From contig NZ_JAADJT010000012.1 of the NCBI RefSeq assembly GCF_011090165.1, positions 186,001-250,000 of the forward strand: 64,000 bases of DNA, in the 5' to 3' direction. Positions 24,885 to 33,827 of the stretch are shown in pieces. The translations under genes were made by a program, and so were the position numbers. The first letter of the stretch is position 1. Every line of letters begins with the position of its first letter. The DNA is from Duganella aceris. GTDB taxonomy: Bacteria > Pseudomonadota > Gammaproteobacteria > Burkholderiales > Burkholderiaceae_D. The notes below the pieces were generated by a model. That model was not told the origin of the DNA. It searched no databases and saw only the letters and a program-made list of their open reading frames with translations.

Positions 24885-26309
24885 TTAATTATTGCTGCTG
24901 GTGGAGAACATCGCCTCGAACATGTTCGAGGTGTTGGTCATCGAGGCCTGCAGCGTCTGCAACAAGGTGAATTGCGTCAGGTAGCGCTTGTAGGCGCTGT
25001 CGAACTGGCTCTTGATCGACACCGCGCGCTGCGCCAGGTCGGTTTGCAGGCGGCTGTTCTGTTCCTTGCGGCCGCTGATGACGCTATTGGAGCCGGAATT
25101 CCAGGTGCTGACCAGTTTGTTCATCGCGCCCATCGCGCCGGCGTCGACGCCGATGCCGGCGCGGCCGAACAAGGATTCCAGCTTGCCGGGATTGGCGGCG
25201 ACCGCCTTGTCCAGGCGCTTGGTGTCGAGCGTCAGCACGCCTTCCTTGTTGGACGAAATGCCAAAGCTGATCAGCGACAGGCCGCCGGTGGCGGTGCGCA
25301 GCGCGGCGCCCAGGCGGTCGCGCAGGTTGGACAGGCCGGCGTCGTTGTACAGCGGACCGTCGGCGGTGGTCGGCGTCGGCACCCCGTCCGGCGTGCTGGG
25401 CTCGATCACGGTGTGGTCGCCGGCCGCGCTGAGCTTGTCGAACACGGCCAGCAGGGTGTTGTAGGCGGTGACGAAGGTCTGCACGTTGGTCGCGGTGCTG
25501 GTCTTGTCGGCGGCCACGGTCAGCGTGACCGGGGCGGCGCCGGTGGCCTGCGCGGCGGTGATGGTGAACTTGACGTCGTCGATCACGGAGAAGGTGTTGG
25601 ACGCCTGTTCCACCTTGGTGCCGTTGGTGCCGCCGACCCAGACGATGGCGTCGTTGGCGGTGGTCAGCACGGTGCCGCTGGACAGCTGCGACTGCAGCGA
25701 TGCGCTGCCCAGGCCGCTGACGTCGATCGAGGCGACCGCGTTGTCGGCGCCGGTCTCGGCCGAGGTCAGCACCAGCTTGGCCTGGCCGTTGACGGTCAGG
25801 GTGGAGGCCGTCACGCGCGAGTTGTTGGCGGCGGTGGCGTTGATGGCGGCGGCCACTTCCTTGGCGGTCAGCGTGCCGTCGCCGTTGCTGTCGGCGTTGG
25901 CCAGGTTGACCTGGAAGCTGGAGCCGTCGGCCAGCATCACGTTCATCGAGCCGGCGCCCACGGCGGCGCTGTCGCCGACGTCGTACGACACCTGGCCGGC
26001 GGTGGCCAGCTTTTCAACGTAGAAGGAGTAGGTGCCGGCGGCCGCGTCGGCGCCGGCGGTGGCGGTGCCGATCGCGGTGTTGCTGAAGACGGCGGTGTTG
26101 GCGGTGATCGCGGTGGTGTTCGAGTGCAGCGCCGACATCGCGCTCTGGAAAGCGCTCAGCGCCGTGCCCAGCGTGCCCAGCGCGGTCGCGGTCGCGGCGG
26201 CGGCCGCGGTGCGCGCGTCGTTGGCGGCCTTGGCGCCGGCCACGTAGTCGTTCGCCAAGCCTTCGGAGTACTTCACCGGGTCGTAGACGGGGCTGCTGAT
26301 AACTGACAT
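24885..26309 (-). CDS. fliD: Filament cap protein FliD (LafB type)
   Basis: 474 residues, with GGAGCAAG before the ATG. N-terminal SVISSPVYDPVKYSEGLANDYVAGAKAANDAR is the FliD-type coiled start. The middle contains a flagellin IN-like part (VNLANADSNGDGTLTAKEVAAAINATAANNSRVTAS). The C-terminal coiled region LAQRAVSIKSQFDSAYKRYLTQFTLLQTLQASMTNTSNMFEAMFS is typical. It caps the filament and inserts flagellin. About 100 bp separate it from fliJ, so it may have its own promoter. Confidence 0.92.
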   Translation of the reverse strand: MSVISSPVYDPVKYSEGLANDYVAGAKAANDARTAAAAATATALGTLGTALSAFQSAMSALHSNTTAITANTAVFSNTAIGTATAGADAAAGTYSFYVEKLATAGQVSYDVGDSAAVGAGSMNVMLADGSSFQVNLANADSNGDGTLTAKEVAAAINATAANNSRVTASTLTVNGQAKLVLTSAETGADNAVASIDVSGLGSASLQSQLSSGTVLTTANDAIVWVGGTNGTKVEQASNTFSVIDDVKFTITAAQATGAAPVTLTVAADKTSTATNVQTFVTAYNTLLAVFDKLSAAGDHTVIEPSTPDGVPTPTTADGPLYNDAGLSNLRDRLGAALRTATGGLSLISFGISSNKEGVLTLDTKRLDKAVAANPGKLESLFGRAGIGVDAGAMGAMNKLVSTWNSGSNSVISGRKEQNSRLQTDLAQRAVSIKSQFDSAYKRYLTQFTLLQTLQASMTNTSNMFEAMFSTSSNN

Positions 26310-26410
26310 GATCTTGCTCCTGGAAAGGATGAAATGAAGTGTACCCTGATATAGGGCGACCCTAATCGTTTCCGTATGAAAATATTTCTAACTATTTTTT
26401 GTAACTGTGG

Positions 26411-26842
26411 TTATTTTTGACTGCGCAACCACAACTGCGTCGCCAGGTCGTCGTGCTGCTTGCGTTCCTTGGCGTTTTGTTCTTTCAGCACCACCTTTTG
26501 CTGTTTATCCAACACCTTGCCGAGCACTTCGCGCTTGGCCCAGGCCGCGTTGAGCGCCTGCTGCGACACCGCCATGTCGGCCTCGTGCATGTGCAGGTCG
26601 AGCCGGTGGCTGTCGGCCATCCGCATCACCGCCTGCTTGTAGTCGCCGCAGTTGCCGGCCAGGGCGGGGTGCAGATTGCCGCTGGCGCCGCTGTTGGTGT
26701 ACAGGCCGGTCAGGCGCTCCAGGTTCTTCTGGTAACGGTCGCGCAGGCTGGTCTTTTCCGCCATTTCGGTCTGCAGGCGCTCGACTTCCGTGTTGCGCAG
26801 CGATACCAGGGTGGTCAGGTTGCGGATATTGTGTTGGCTCAT
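26411..26842 (-). CDS. fliJ: FliJ export chaperone/coiled-coil stalk
   Basis: 143 residues, nearly all coiled coil (LVSLRNTEVERLQTEMAEKTSLRDRYQKNLERL; REVLGKVLDKQQKVVLKEQNAKERKQHDDLATQLWLRS). Size, helical character and position directly after fliI (4-bp ATGA overlap) identify FliJ, which sits in the FliI hexamer and couples it to FlhA. Direct similarity is weak, as usual for this protein. Confidence 0.85.
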   Translation of the reverse strand: MSQHNIRNLTTLVSLRNTEVERLQTEMAEKTSLRDRYQKNLERLTGLYTNSGASGNLHPALAGNCGDYKQAVMRMADSHRLDLHMHEADMAVSQQALNAAWAKREVLGKVLDKQQKVVLKEQNAKERKQHDDLATQLWLRSQK

Positions 26843-28149
26843 GTCATCAGCTTCTCAAGTTGCGTTACGCAAGGCGTGAACGGCGCCTCTTCCTTGGTGC
26901 CTTGGCACAAAAAATCTTCGACCCGCGGGTGCAGCTGGACCGCCTTGTCGGTGACCGGATCGGCGCCCGGCATGTAGGCGCCGAGCGGAATCAGGTCGCG
27001 CACCCGGTCGTGGCGCGCCATGCTGGCCTTGAGCGCGCGCGCCGCCAGCATGTGCTCGTGGCTGATGACCTGGGTCATGCAGCGGCTGATCGAGGCGGCG
27101 ACGTCGATCGCCGGGTAGTGGCCGCGCTCGGCCAGCTCGCGGGTCAGCACGATGTGGCCGTCGAGAATGGCGCGGGCGGTGTCGACCACCGGATCCTGCT
27201 GGTCGTCGCCCTCGGCCAGCACGGTGTAGATGGCGCTCATGCTGCCGTTCTGGTTCTCGCCGTTGCCGGCCGATTCCACCAGCTGCGGCAGGTTGGAGAA
27301 CACCGACGGCGGATAGCCCTTGGTGGCCGGCGGCTCGCCCAGCGCCAGCGCCACTTCGCGCAGCGCCATCGCGTAGCGGGTCAGCGAATCGACCAGCAGC
27401 AGCACGTTCTTGCCCTGGTCGCGGTAATGGGCCGCGATCGAATGGCACAGCTCGGTCGCCATGATGCGCATCAGCGGGCTTTCGTCGGCCGGCGCGATCA
27501 CCATCACCGCCTTGGCCAAGCCTTCCTTGCCGAGCGACATGTCGACGAATTCCCGCACCTCGCGCGAGCGTTCGCCGATCAGCCCGACCACCACCACGTC
27601 GGCCACGGTCTGGCGCGTCATGATTCCGAGCAAAACGGATTTGCCGACGCCGGAGCCGGCCATCAGGCCGACGCGCTGACCCTTGCCCAGCGTCAGCATG
27701 GCGTTGATGGCGCGCACGCCGACGTCGAGCGGTTCGGTGACCGGTTTTTTCTTCAGCGGATTGATGCGCGGCGGCTGCGCCTCCAGCGGGAAGTCGCCGC
27801 TCAGCTTGCCGAGGCCGTCGATCGGTTCGCCGAGGCCGTTGACCATGCGGCCCAGCCAGCTGGAGCCGATCTGCAGGCTGACTTTTTCCGGCTGCGGCAA
27901 CACCCGCGCGCCGGTGGTCAGGCCGATCGCTTTCTTGAACGGCATCAGGAAGGAAAGCTTGTCACGAAAGCCAACCACCTGCGCGTCCAGCCATTCGCCG
28001 CCGACTGTCTCAATCTGACAACGCTGGCCGGTGTGCAAAGGGCAACCTACGGCCTCCAGCAACAAGCCGGACGCGCCGACCAGGCGGCCGGTCGGGGTCG
28101 CCATCGGCACGGAGCCCAGCTCCAGGTTGCGTAAGGCGTCGGCTATCAC
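26839..28149 (-). CDS. fliI: Flagellum-specific ATPase FliI
   Basis: 436 residues. Walker A AGSGVGKS at about residues 164-171, Walker B NVLLLVDSLTRYA, and the type III ATPase segment GEPPATKGYPPSVFSNLPQLVESAGN are intact. N-terminal beta-barrel as in F1 subunits. It energises or organises export of rod, hook and filament subunits in the cytoplasm. Overlaps fliH and fliJ by 4 bp each. Confidence 0.97.
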   Translation of the reverse strand: MIADALRNLELGSVPMATPTGRLVGASGLLLEAVGCPLHTGQRCQIETVGGEWLDAQVVGFRDKLSFLMPFKKAIGLTTGARVLPQPEKVSLQIGSSWLGRMVNGLGEPIDGLGKLSGDFPLEAQPPRINPLKKKPVTEPLDVGVRAINAMLTLGKGQRVGLMAGSGVGKSVLLGIMTRQTVADVVVVGLIGERSREVREFVDMSLGKEGLAKAVMVIAPADESPLMRIMATELCHSIAAHYRDQGKNVLLLVDSLTRYAMALREVALALGEPPATKGYPPSVFSNLPQLVESAGNGENQNGSMSAIYTVLAEGDDQQDPVVDTARAILDGHIVLTRELAERGHYPAIDVAASISRCMTQVISHEHMLAARALKASMARHDRVRDLIPLGAYMPGADPVTDKAVQLHPRVEDFLCQGTKEEAPFTPCVTQLEKLMT

Positions 28150-28856
28150 TCGTCGCTCTCCGATTCGTCGCCGCCGTCGGCGGCCTGCAATTGATTATCG
28201 ACCTGTTCCATGACAGCGGCAAGACGTTGATGACATCCGGCATCAACTTCATTATCGCCAGCCTTGATGCGGCACTCGCCGGCGTCGAGGCGGGCGTCGG
28301 GAATCAGATTCCAGCGCTTCGAGCGCTTCGGATCGAGTTCGGCGATGCGCTTCAATTCCTCCGGATTGAGGAACACGTCGATCTCCTCGCGGGTCGGCGG
28401 CATCGACGCCAGCGTCTCCTCGACCAGCGCCATCAGCTGCACCGGCTGCAGCGCCAGTTCGGCGCGGATCACCTGTCGCGCCACCTTGGCCACCAGGTCG
28501 ACCACTTCCTTGCGCTGCGCGGCGCGGTAGTCGGAGCGCAGCTTCTTCAGGCTTTTCAGCATGGCGTCGACCGGGCGCGCCATCTGGTCGTAGGCGACCA
28601 GCGTTTCGTGGCGGCCTTCCTCGCGGCCCTGTTCCTGGCCGGACAGGCGGCCGGTTTCAAAGCCGTCCTCCTGGCCGCGCGCCAGGCCGATTTCGTAGCC
28701 GTCGCGCTGGCCCTGTTCGAAGCCCTCGCTGACCGAGGCGGCCCACTGGGCGCCACCGTCGTTGCCGTTGTTGTGGCTTTGCGCCGCCGCGCGCTGGTGC
28801 GCCATGTTGGTGAACTGCGCCAGCGGCGGGAAACGGTAGGCGCGGAACTGCTTCAT
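28146..28856 (-). CDS. fliH: FliI regulator FliH
   Basis: 236 residues from the ATG at 28856, which overlaps the fliG stop as ATGA; the frame stays open further upstream inside fliG but is not coding there. A run of glycine-spaced repeats (EGFEQGQRDGYEIGLARG, QEDGFETGRLSGQEQGREEG) is the GxxxG helix typical of FliH. The C-terminal half has AKVARQVIRAELALQPVQLMALVEETLASMP and FLNPEELKRIAE, as in FliH/YscL. It binds and regulates FliI and docks at FliN. Confidence 0.92.
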   Translation of the reverse strand: MKQFRAYRFPPLAQFTNMAHQRAAAQSHNNGNDGGAQWAASVSEGFEQGQRDGYEIGLARGQEDGFETGRLSGQEQGREEGRHETLVAYDQMARPVDAMLKSLKKLRSDYRAAQRKEVVDLVAKVARQVIRAELALQPVQLMALVEETLASMPPTREEIDVFLNPEELKRIAELDPKRSKRWNLIPDARLDAGECRIKAGDNEVDAGCHQRLAAVMEQVDNQLQAADGGDESESDE

Positions 28857-29893
28857 TCGATCACCTGTTCGGCGAACAGCTGGATCTCGATCTCGCCGGC
28901 GTCGGCCAGGGCCTTGACGCTGGCCATGATTTCCTGCCGCGTCTGCTCGATGCGCGACATCGGCATTGGGCCGGCGCGGCGCATCATGTCCTCGAAGGCC
29001 TGGGCCTGGCGTTTCGGCATGGTCTTCAGCACGGCGTCGCGGATCGACACTTCGGCGCCCTTGAGCGCGATCGCCCATTGTTCCAGCGGCACTTCCTCGA
29101 TGATGCGGGTGATCGCCACCTCGGACTGGTTGCCGAGGATGAAGAAGTCGTACATCGACAGCTCGATCTTGGACACCACGTCCGGATCGTGGGCGCGCAG
29201 CAGCTCGACCATCTGGGCGCGGTTGCTCGGCAGCCGGTTGAGGATCTCGGCGGTCTGGCGGATGCCTTCCACGCTGGTGCTCTGCGAATCGAACGAGGAC
29301 AGGCAGCGCACCACCAGGTCGTCCAGCTCCTGCAGCAGGTCGCGGTCGACTTCCTCCATGCGCGCCAGGTTCAGCAGCACCAGGTCGCGACCGTCCTGCG
29401 GCAGCGCGTCGATGATCTGGCCGGCCAGCGCGGCCGGCAGGAAGGCGACGAACACCGCCTGCATCTGCACGTGTTCGTTGGAGATGTAGTCGGCCAGCCA
29501 TTTCGGCGAGGCCCATTGCAGCCGCGCCATTTTCGGCCGCAGCTCGTCGCCGTAGATGTTGTTCAGCACCGTGTTCGCCAGGTCGCCGCCCAGCGCCAGG
29601 TCCAGCGAGCGCTTCAGGTAGCTGCGCGAAGCGCCGTGCACGCCGGACTGCTGGCGGTAGTCGTCGAAGAAGGTCTGCATCGCGGTCTTGACCGACTCCA
29701 CCTTGATGCCGCTCATGCGCGACATCACCTGCGTCACCTCCAGCAATTCCTCGCGCGACAGGCAGCGCAGCACGGCGGCGGCCGGCTCCTCGCCTATGCT
29801 CAGCAGGACGATCGCGGCCTGTTCCACCGGCGACAGCTTGGCCGGTCCGGCGTTGTATTCGGACTCGTCGTCCATGTTATTGAGATCGGCCAT
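28853..29893 (-). CDS. fliG: Motor switch protein FliG
   Basis: 346 residues. N-terminal AAIVLLSIGEEPAAAVLRCLSREELLEV, middle PKMARLQWASPKWLADYISNEHVQMQAVFVAFLP and C-terminal RVIRIIEEVPLEQWAIALKGAEVSIRDAVLKTMPKRQAQAFEDMM-like torque helix with charged residues follow the FliG plan (middle wording approximates EHPQ as EHVQ). It forms the C-ring and contacts MotA. It overlaps fliF by 17 bp. Confidence 0.95.
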   Translation of the reverse strand: MADLNNMDDESEYNAGPAKLSPVEQAAIVLLSIGEEPAAAVLRCLSREELLEVTQVMSRMSGIKVESVKTAMQTFFDDYRQQSGVHGASRSYLKRSLDLALGGDLANTVLNNIYGDELRPKMARLQWASPKWLADYISNEHVQMQAVFVAFLPAALAGQIIDALPQDGRDLVLLNLARMEEVDRDLLQELDDLVVRCLSSFDSQSTSVEGIRQTAEILNRLPSNRAQMVELLRAHDPDVVSKIELSMYDFFILGNQSEVAITRIIEEVPLEQWAIALKGAEVSIRDAVLKTMPKRQAQAFEDMMRRAGPMPMSRIEQTRQEIMASVKALADAGEIEIQLFAEQVIE

Positions 29894-31628
29894 TTTTCTG
29901 CATCCATTGTTTGACGACTTCGGCGACCCGTTCCGGTTCTTTGGCGGCCAGCACTTTCAGGTGGTCGACCATGACGTCGACGGCGGAGCCGGGCGGTGGC
30001 AGGTCGTAGTTTTCCAGCAGCGGCACCACCGGCATGCCCGGTTGCTGGGCCGCGCCCGGCAGCGCCGGGGCGCCGGCGCCGGCCGGACCCGGCAGCACGC
30101 CGGCTTCCTTGGCGGCCGCTTCCTTGGCTTCCTTGGCGGCGGCCACGGCGGCCGCTTCGGCGGCGCGGCGTTCGGCGGTGATGCGCGCCGCTTCCTTCGG
30201 ATCCGGCGTGAAGCGCATGGTGACCAGACGCATGATCGGGCGCAGCAGCAGGAAGTAGCCGAGCAGGGCGGCGATGCCGTAGATCACGTAGGTGCTGATG
30301 TCGACGATGTTGTCGCGCTCTTCCCACCATTGCGGCACGGCGGCCTTGGGCGGGAAGTTCATCGCCGACACCACCAGCTGGTCGCCGCGCGCGGCGTTGA
30401 TGCCCAGGCCGTTGCGCAGGATCTTGTCGATGTTGGCGATCTCGGCGGCGCTCCAGCCGGTCTTCGGCGTCGGCGCGGCGGCCTGCGCCAGCACCACGGC
30501 CACGCTCAGCTTTTCAAGCCGGCCACGGCTGCGCTTGGTCTGGACGATGCTGCGGTCGTAGGCGTACTGGCGGGTGGTGGCGTTCTTGCGCGCGCTGCCG
30601 TCGGGCAGGGCGGACGGATCGGCGGCCGGCTTGGCGGCGTCGGCCGGATTCGGACTGGCCGGCGGCGGCCGGTTCGACAGCGTGCCCGGCACGCCCATCA
30701 CCTGGCGGTTGCGGTCCTGCTCTTCGCGCATGGCTTCGCTGGTGACCTTCGGATCGGCGCCGTATTTCTCCACCGTTTCTTCGACCTTGTCGTTGTCCAC
30801 GGCGGCCGCGACCGACATGCGGTAGTTGTCGTCGCCGATGACCGGGCCGAGCAGATTCTTGACGTTGGCCTTGACCTCGTCCTGGTAGCGCTTGCCGGCG
30901 TCGTTGCCGTTGCTGCTGGCGTCGAAGCCGTCGGTCAGGTCGATGTGGGCCGACAGCAGGTTGCCGGTCTGGTCGACCAGGCTGACGCGCTGCGGGTTCA
31001 GGCTGGCGACGCTGCCGGCGACCATGTTGACCACGGCGGCGATCGCTTCCGGCGACATGATGTGGCCGGGCTTGAGCGCCACCACCACCGAGGCCGACGA
31101 TTTCTCGCCGTCGGAGGAGACAAAGGAGGTCGACTTGGCGATCGACAGGTGCACGCGCGCGTGCGAGATGGCGTCCAGCGTCATGATCGATTGCGCCAGT
31201 TCGCCCTCCAGGCCGCGGCGGAAGCGCACGTCCTGGACGAACTGCGACACGCCCAGCGGGTCGTTCTTGTCCATCAGTTCGAGGCCGGCCGGCAGCTGCG
31301 CGGTGACGCCCTTGGCGGCCAGCAGCATGCGCACCTTGCCCAGCATCGACTGCGGCACCAGCACCTGGCCGCTTTCCGGATGCAGGCGGTAAGGGATGTG
31401 GTCGGTATCCAGCACCGCCATCATGTCGGGCGCCGAGACGCGCTCGCGGGCGCCGAACACCGGCTTGTAGCCGGACTGGTCGCTCCACAGGTACATCAAC
31501 ACCATGGCGGTCACGCCGATCGCCAGCAACAGCAGGGGGTACAGGTTTTTCAGCAGATTCGGAGGCAGCGACATGGCGGCCGGGCTCGCACGCCAGCGCT
31601 CAAAGGCGGACTTGAAGGTGTTAATCAC
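29877..31628 (-). CDS. fliF: MS-ring protein FliF
   Basis: 583 residues from a GTG at 31628. Two membrane helices flank the periplasmic ring-building region: one near residues 25-45 (LYPLLLLAIGVTAMVLMYLW) and one near 440-460 (VIYGIAALLGYFLLLRP). The ring domain has VLDTDHIPYRLHPESGQVLVP, GVSQFVQDVRFRRGLEGELAQSIMTLDAISHARVHL and PEAIAAVVNMVAGSVASLNPQRVSLVDQTG. The C-terminus (VMVDHLKVLAAKEPERVAEVVKQWMQ) binds FliG. It anchors the basal body in the inner membrane. Confidence 0.96.
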   Translation of the reverse strand: MINTFKSAFERWRASPAAMSLPPNLLKNLYPLLLLAIGVTAMVLMYLWSDQSGYKPVFGARERVSAPDMMAVLDTDHIPYRLHPESGQVLVPQSMLGKVRMLLAAKGVTAQLPAGLELMDKNDPLGVSQFVQDVRFRRGLEGELAQSIMTLDAISHARVHLSIAKSTSFVSSDGEKSSASVVVALKPGHIMSPEAIAAVVNMVAGSVASLNPQRVSLVDQTGNLLSAHIDLTDGFDASSNGNDAGKRYQDEVKANVKNLLGPVIGDDNYRMSVAAAVDNDKVEETVEKYGADPKVTSEAMREEQDRNRQVMGVPGTLSNRPPPASPNPADAAKPAADPSALPDGSARKNATTRQYAYDRSIVQTKRSRGRLEKLSVAVVLAQAAAPTPKTGWSAAEIANIDKILRNGLGINAARGDQLVVSAMNFPPKAAVPQWWEERDNIVDISTYVIYGIAALLGYFLLLRPIMRLVTMRFTPDPKEAARITAERRAAEAAAVAAAKEAKEAAAKEAGVLPGPAGAGAPALPGAAQQPGMPVVPLLENYDLPPPGSAVDVMVDHLKVLAAKEPERVAEVVKQWMQKNGRSQ

Positions 31629-31650
31629 GGGGTGTGCTTTCGCGGAAACG

Positions 31651-32001
31651 TTACAGCGGTAATTTGATGAGCTCGTCCAAGCCGCCCATCACTTTGTTGC
31701 GAACTTGCATCAGCATCTGGAACGACAGGCCGGCTTCCTGGCTCGACAGCATGGCGCCGACCAGGTCGTCGCTCTTGCCGGCGTCGACGTCGGCCATCAG
31801 TTGACCGGCCGCCGCGTCCTGGTTGTTGACCCTGCCGATCGCTTCCTGCATCGACTGGGCGAAGGAGCCGCCCGCCTGCGCATCCTGGGCGCCGAACTGG
31901 TTGGCGGCGGCGATGGTGCCGCTGCTGTTGGCCAGGCTGTGCGCCGCATTGGTCAGCGACGCCAGGTCAGCCTGGATCAGGCTGGAAAATCCGTTACTCA
32001 T
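31651..32001 (-). CDS. fliE: Hook-basal body protein FliE
   Basis: 116 residues from the ATG at 32001 (MSNGFSSLIQ); a GTG at 32025 would add eight residues without better support. C-terminal SSQEAGLSFQMLMQVRNKVMGGLDELIKLPL is the FliE signature. FliE joins MS ring and rod. It is the first gene of the leftward fliEFGHIJ-laf array and faces the AT-rich divergent region. Confidence 0.94.
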   Translation of the reverse strand: MSNGFSSLIQADLASLTNAAHSLANSSGTIAAANQFGAQDAQAGGSFAQSMQEAIGRVNNQDAAAGQLMADVDAGKSDDLVGAMLSSQEAGLSFQMLMQVRNKVMGGLDELIKLPL

Positions 32002-32571
32002 CTTGCCACCCCCGTTCGTTCCCACATTTGTCCCACATGCCTACCTTATCGAGATTGCCGGAAAGCAGCAAGCCCTCCGTTGTATATAAGCCGAGTAAGC
32101 GCCGGGTCCATGTCACAGTCTTGTAAAAAAGATAGTGTAGGCCTGTCGGTCAAACGCCGACGCCGCATGGGGGTCGATGTCCTGATTTCTTATCGATTTA
32201 CTTACTGGAAGTAATCTTATTGCACCGTGCTGTGAATTCAGTATCAAAACAGTTTTCTTGTGGCAAAATTCGTTATGAATCATTCACTAAGCGTGTGCAG
32301 TTGATGTTTGTTGCAGAGCAGCGTAAGACCGCAACTACATGCTTTAAGCTTACCGGCTAGCAACATTCTTGTAAAGTGGAATTTACCCTCCGGAAATTTA
32401 CAAAGTCAAATATTGTTCAATAGCAATAATGTGAATTTTGATGTATCCTGTGCTACCGGATCGGCATTCCAATCCGCAAAGCAACAAAAAATTGCGCTGG
32501 AAGTAACCAGTTTTTGGCTGGATAGTGCGATGATGGCGGAGTAGCGCAGAAATACCCGACATGGGCCATAC
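32002..32571. promoter_or_regulatory. AT-rich divergent control region between fliE and fliM
   Basis: About 570 bp with no convincing gene, much richer in A+T than its GC-rich surroundings. Both major operons start here in opposite directions, so it should hold their promoters and regulator sites. In many lateral loci the sigma54-dependent activator gene lafK lies near this point; it is absent here. A GG-N10-GC pair on the minus strand near 32341-32357 is too weak to call a sigma54 promoter. No ORF longer than about 80 codons with coding character is seen. Confidence 0.55.
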
Positions 32572-33453
32572 ATGACAATGACAAAACAGACGCAACATCA
32601 AGTGCTGGACCCGACCCTGCTGGGGCGGCCGGTGCACCTGCTGCACATTTTCGCGGCGCAGTTGCGGGACGATCTGGCCCAGTCGATGCGGCTCAATATG
32701 AACCGCCGCTACTGGGGCGGATTCCAGGTCGACGACGTCGCCTTCAGCCGGCTCGAGGCCAGCGACGCGCGCGGCCGCTGGCTCAGCTTTGCCGCGCCGG
32801 CCGGCCAGATCGGCTTTTCGCTGGAGCGCAAGGTGCTGCTCAGCGTGCTCAACTACCGCTACGGCAACGCCAAGGCCAGCGAATCGGCCGTCGCGGTCGA
32901 TGAAAGCGCGGTCAAAGTGACCGCCACCGAAGAACGTTTGGCTGTGGTGCTGGGGCAACAGTTGGCCGGCACGCTGGCCGGACGCATCGAACTCAACCTG
33001 CCCGCCGGCGACAAGCCGGCGCCCGCCGACGGCGCCGCCGAGGCGGCCGACGCCGGCTTCAAGCCGGCCCCGGGCGCGCATCCGGCCAAGGGCAGCTGGA
33101 CCATCGTGGTCACGCTGGCCGACGTCGCCGGCGGCGCCACCGGCCGCTTCTGGTTCGCGCTCGACAAGCAGCTGATGGCCGGCGTGCTGCGCGGCCTGCT
33201 GCGCGACCGCGACGCCGGCAAGAAGGCCAAGGCGCCGCCGCCGCTGGCGCAACGGCTGCAGGTCGGCCTGACCGGCCGCCTGGCCAGCAAGGAAGTGCAA
33301 CTGGGTAGCCTGTTCGACCTGCAGGTCGGCGACGTGATCCCGATCAGCCTGGCCAGGGCCGACGTCCTGCTCGAAGATTCCCGCCTGTTCACCGCGGCGG
33401 TCACCGAGCACAAGGGCAAACTCTGTTTAACCTCTTTTGAAGACGCCGAATAA
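32572..33453 (+). CDS. fliM: Motor switch protein FliM (lateral type, no CheY-binding N-terminus)
   Basis: 293 residues (ATG at 32572 or 32578). The C-terminal SpoA domain is visible: LQVGLTGRLASKEVQLGSLFDLQVGDVIPISLARADVLLEDSRLFTAAVTEHKGKLCLTSF, with GDVIPI as in FliM. The N-terminal LSQxEIDALL element, which binds phosphorylated CheY in chemotactic FliM, is missing: the protein goes directly into LGRPVHLLHIFAAQLRDDLAQSM. It is shorter than FliM of primary flagella (about 330). Followed immediately by fliN (stop and start overlap at 33453). Confidence 0.85.
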   Translation: MTMTKQTQHQVLDPTLLGRPVHLLHIFAAQLRDDLAQSMRLNMNRRYWGGFQVDDVAFSRLEASDARGRWLSFAAPAGQIGFSLERKVLLSVLNYRYGNAKASESAVAVDESAVKVTATEERLAVVLGQQLAGTLAGRIELNLPAGDKPAPADGAAEAADAGFKPAPGAHPAKGSWTIVVTLADVAGGATGRFWFALDKQLMAGVLRGLLRDRDAGKKAKAPPPLAQRLQVGLTGRLASKEVQLGSLFDLQVGDVIPISLARADVLLEDSRLFTAAVTEHKGKLCLTSFEDAE

Positions 33454-33827
33454 TGATGAACATGAACGTAGCCAACCCTAGCGATGCCCTGCTGGACGAC
33501 CTGTCCGAAGAGATGATCATCGACCAGGTCGGCACCGAGCTGACCGACGTGCCGGCCGCCGCGCCGCGCCGCGACCTGCCGGCGATGATGCGCAAGATCC
33601 CGGTGACGCTGACGCTGGAAGTCGGTTCGGCCCGCATCTCGCTGCAGGACCTGATGGCGATCGGCCCGGACAGCGTGGTCGAACTCGACGTGCTGGCCGG
33701 CGAACCGCTGGTGATCAAGGTCAACGGCACCGCCATCGGCCGCGCCGAAGTGGTGGTGGCCGGCGAAAACTACGGCCTCAAAGTGATCGACCTGGACGGT
33801 CTCAATCTGGACATGATGACTCCATGA
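33453..33827 (+). CDS. fliN: Motor switch protein FliN
   Basis: 124 residues. The SpoA domain occupies the C-terminus: IPVTLTLEVGSARISLQDLMAIGPDSVVELDVLAGEPLVIKVNGTAIGRAEVVVAGENYGLKVIDL, the standard FliN core. It forms the lower C-ring with FliM and recruits FliH. The stop overlaps the fliP start (ATGA); no fliO lies between them. Confidence 0.94.
   Translation: MMNMNVANPSDALLDDLSEEMIIDQVGTELTDVPAAAPRRDLPAMMRKIPVTLTLEVGSARISLQDLMAIGPDSVVELDVLAGEPLVIKVNGTAIGRAEVVVAGENYGLKVIDLDGLNLDMMTP

Noticed and set aside
26339-26400. Possible sigma28 promoter upstream of fliD
   Set aside because: The best -10 candidate matches about half of the consensus and has no -35 box at the right distance.
28146-29516. 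FliH frame extending far into fliG
   Set aside because: The first 220 codons overlap conserved FliG sequence in another frame; the ATG at 28856 overlapping the fliG stop is the natural start.
32341-32357. Possible sigma54 promoter (GG-N10-GC) on the minus strand
   Set aside because: Only the GG and GC pairs match; the rest of the -24/-12 boxes is poor and no sigma54 activator is encoded nearby.
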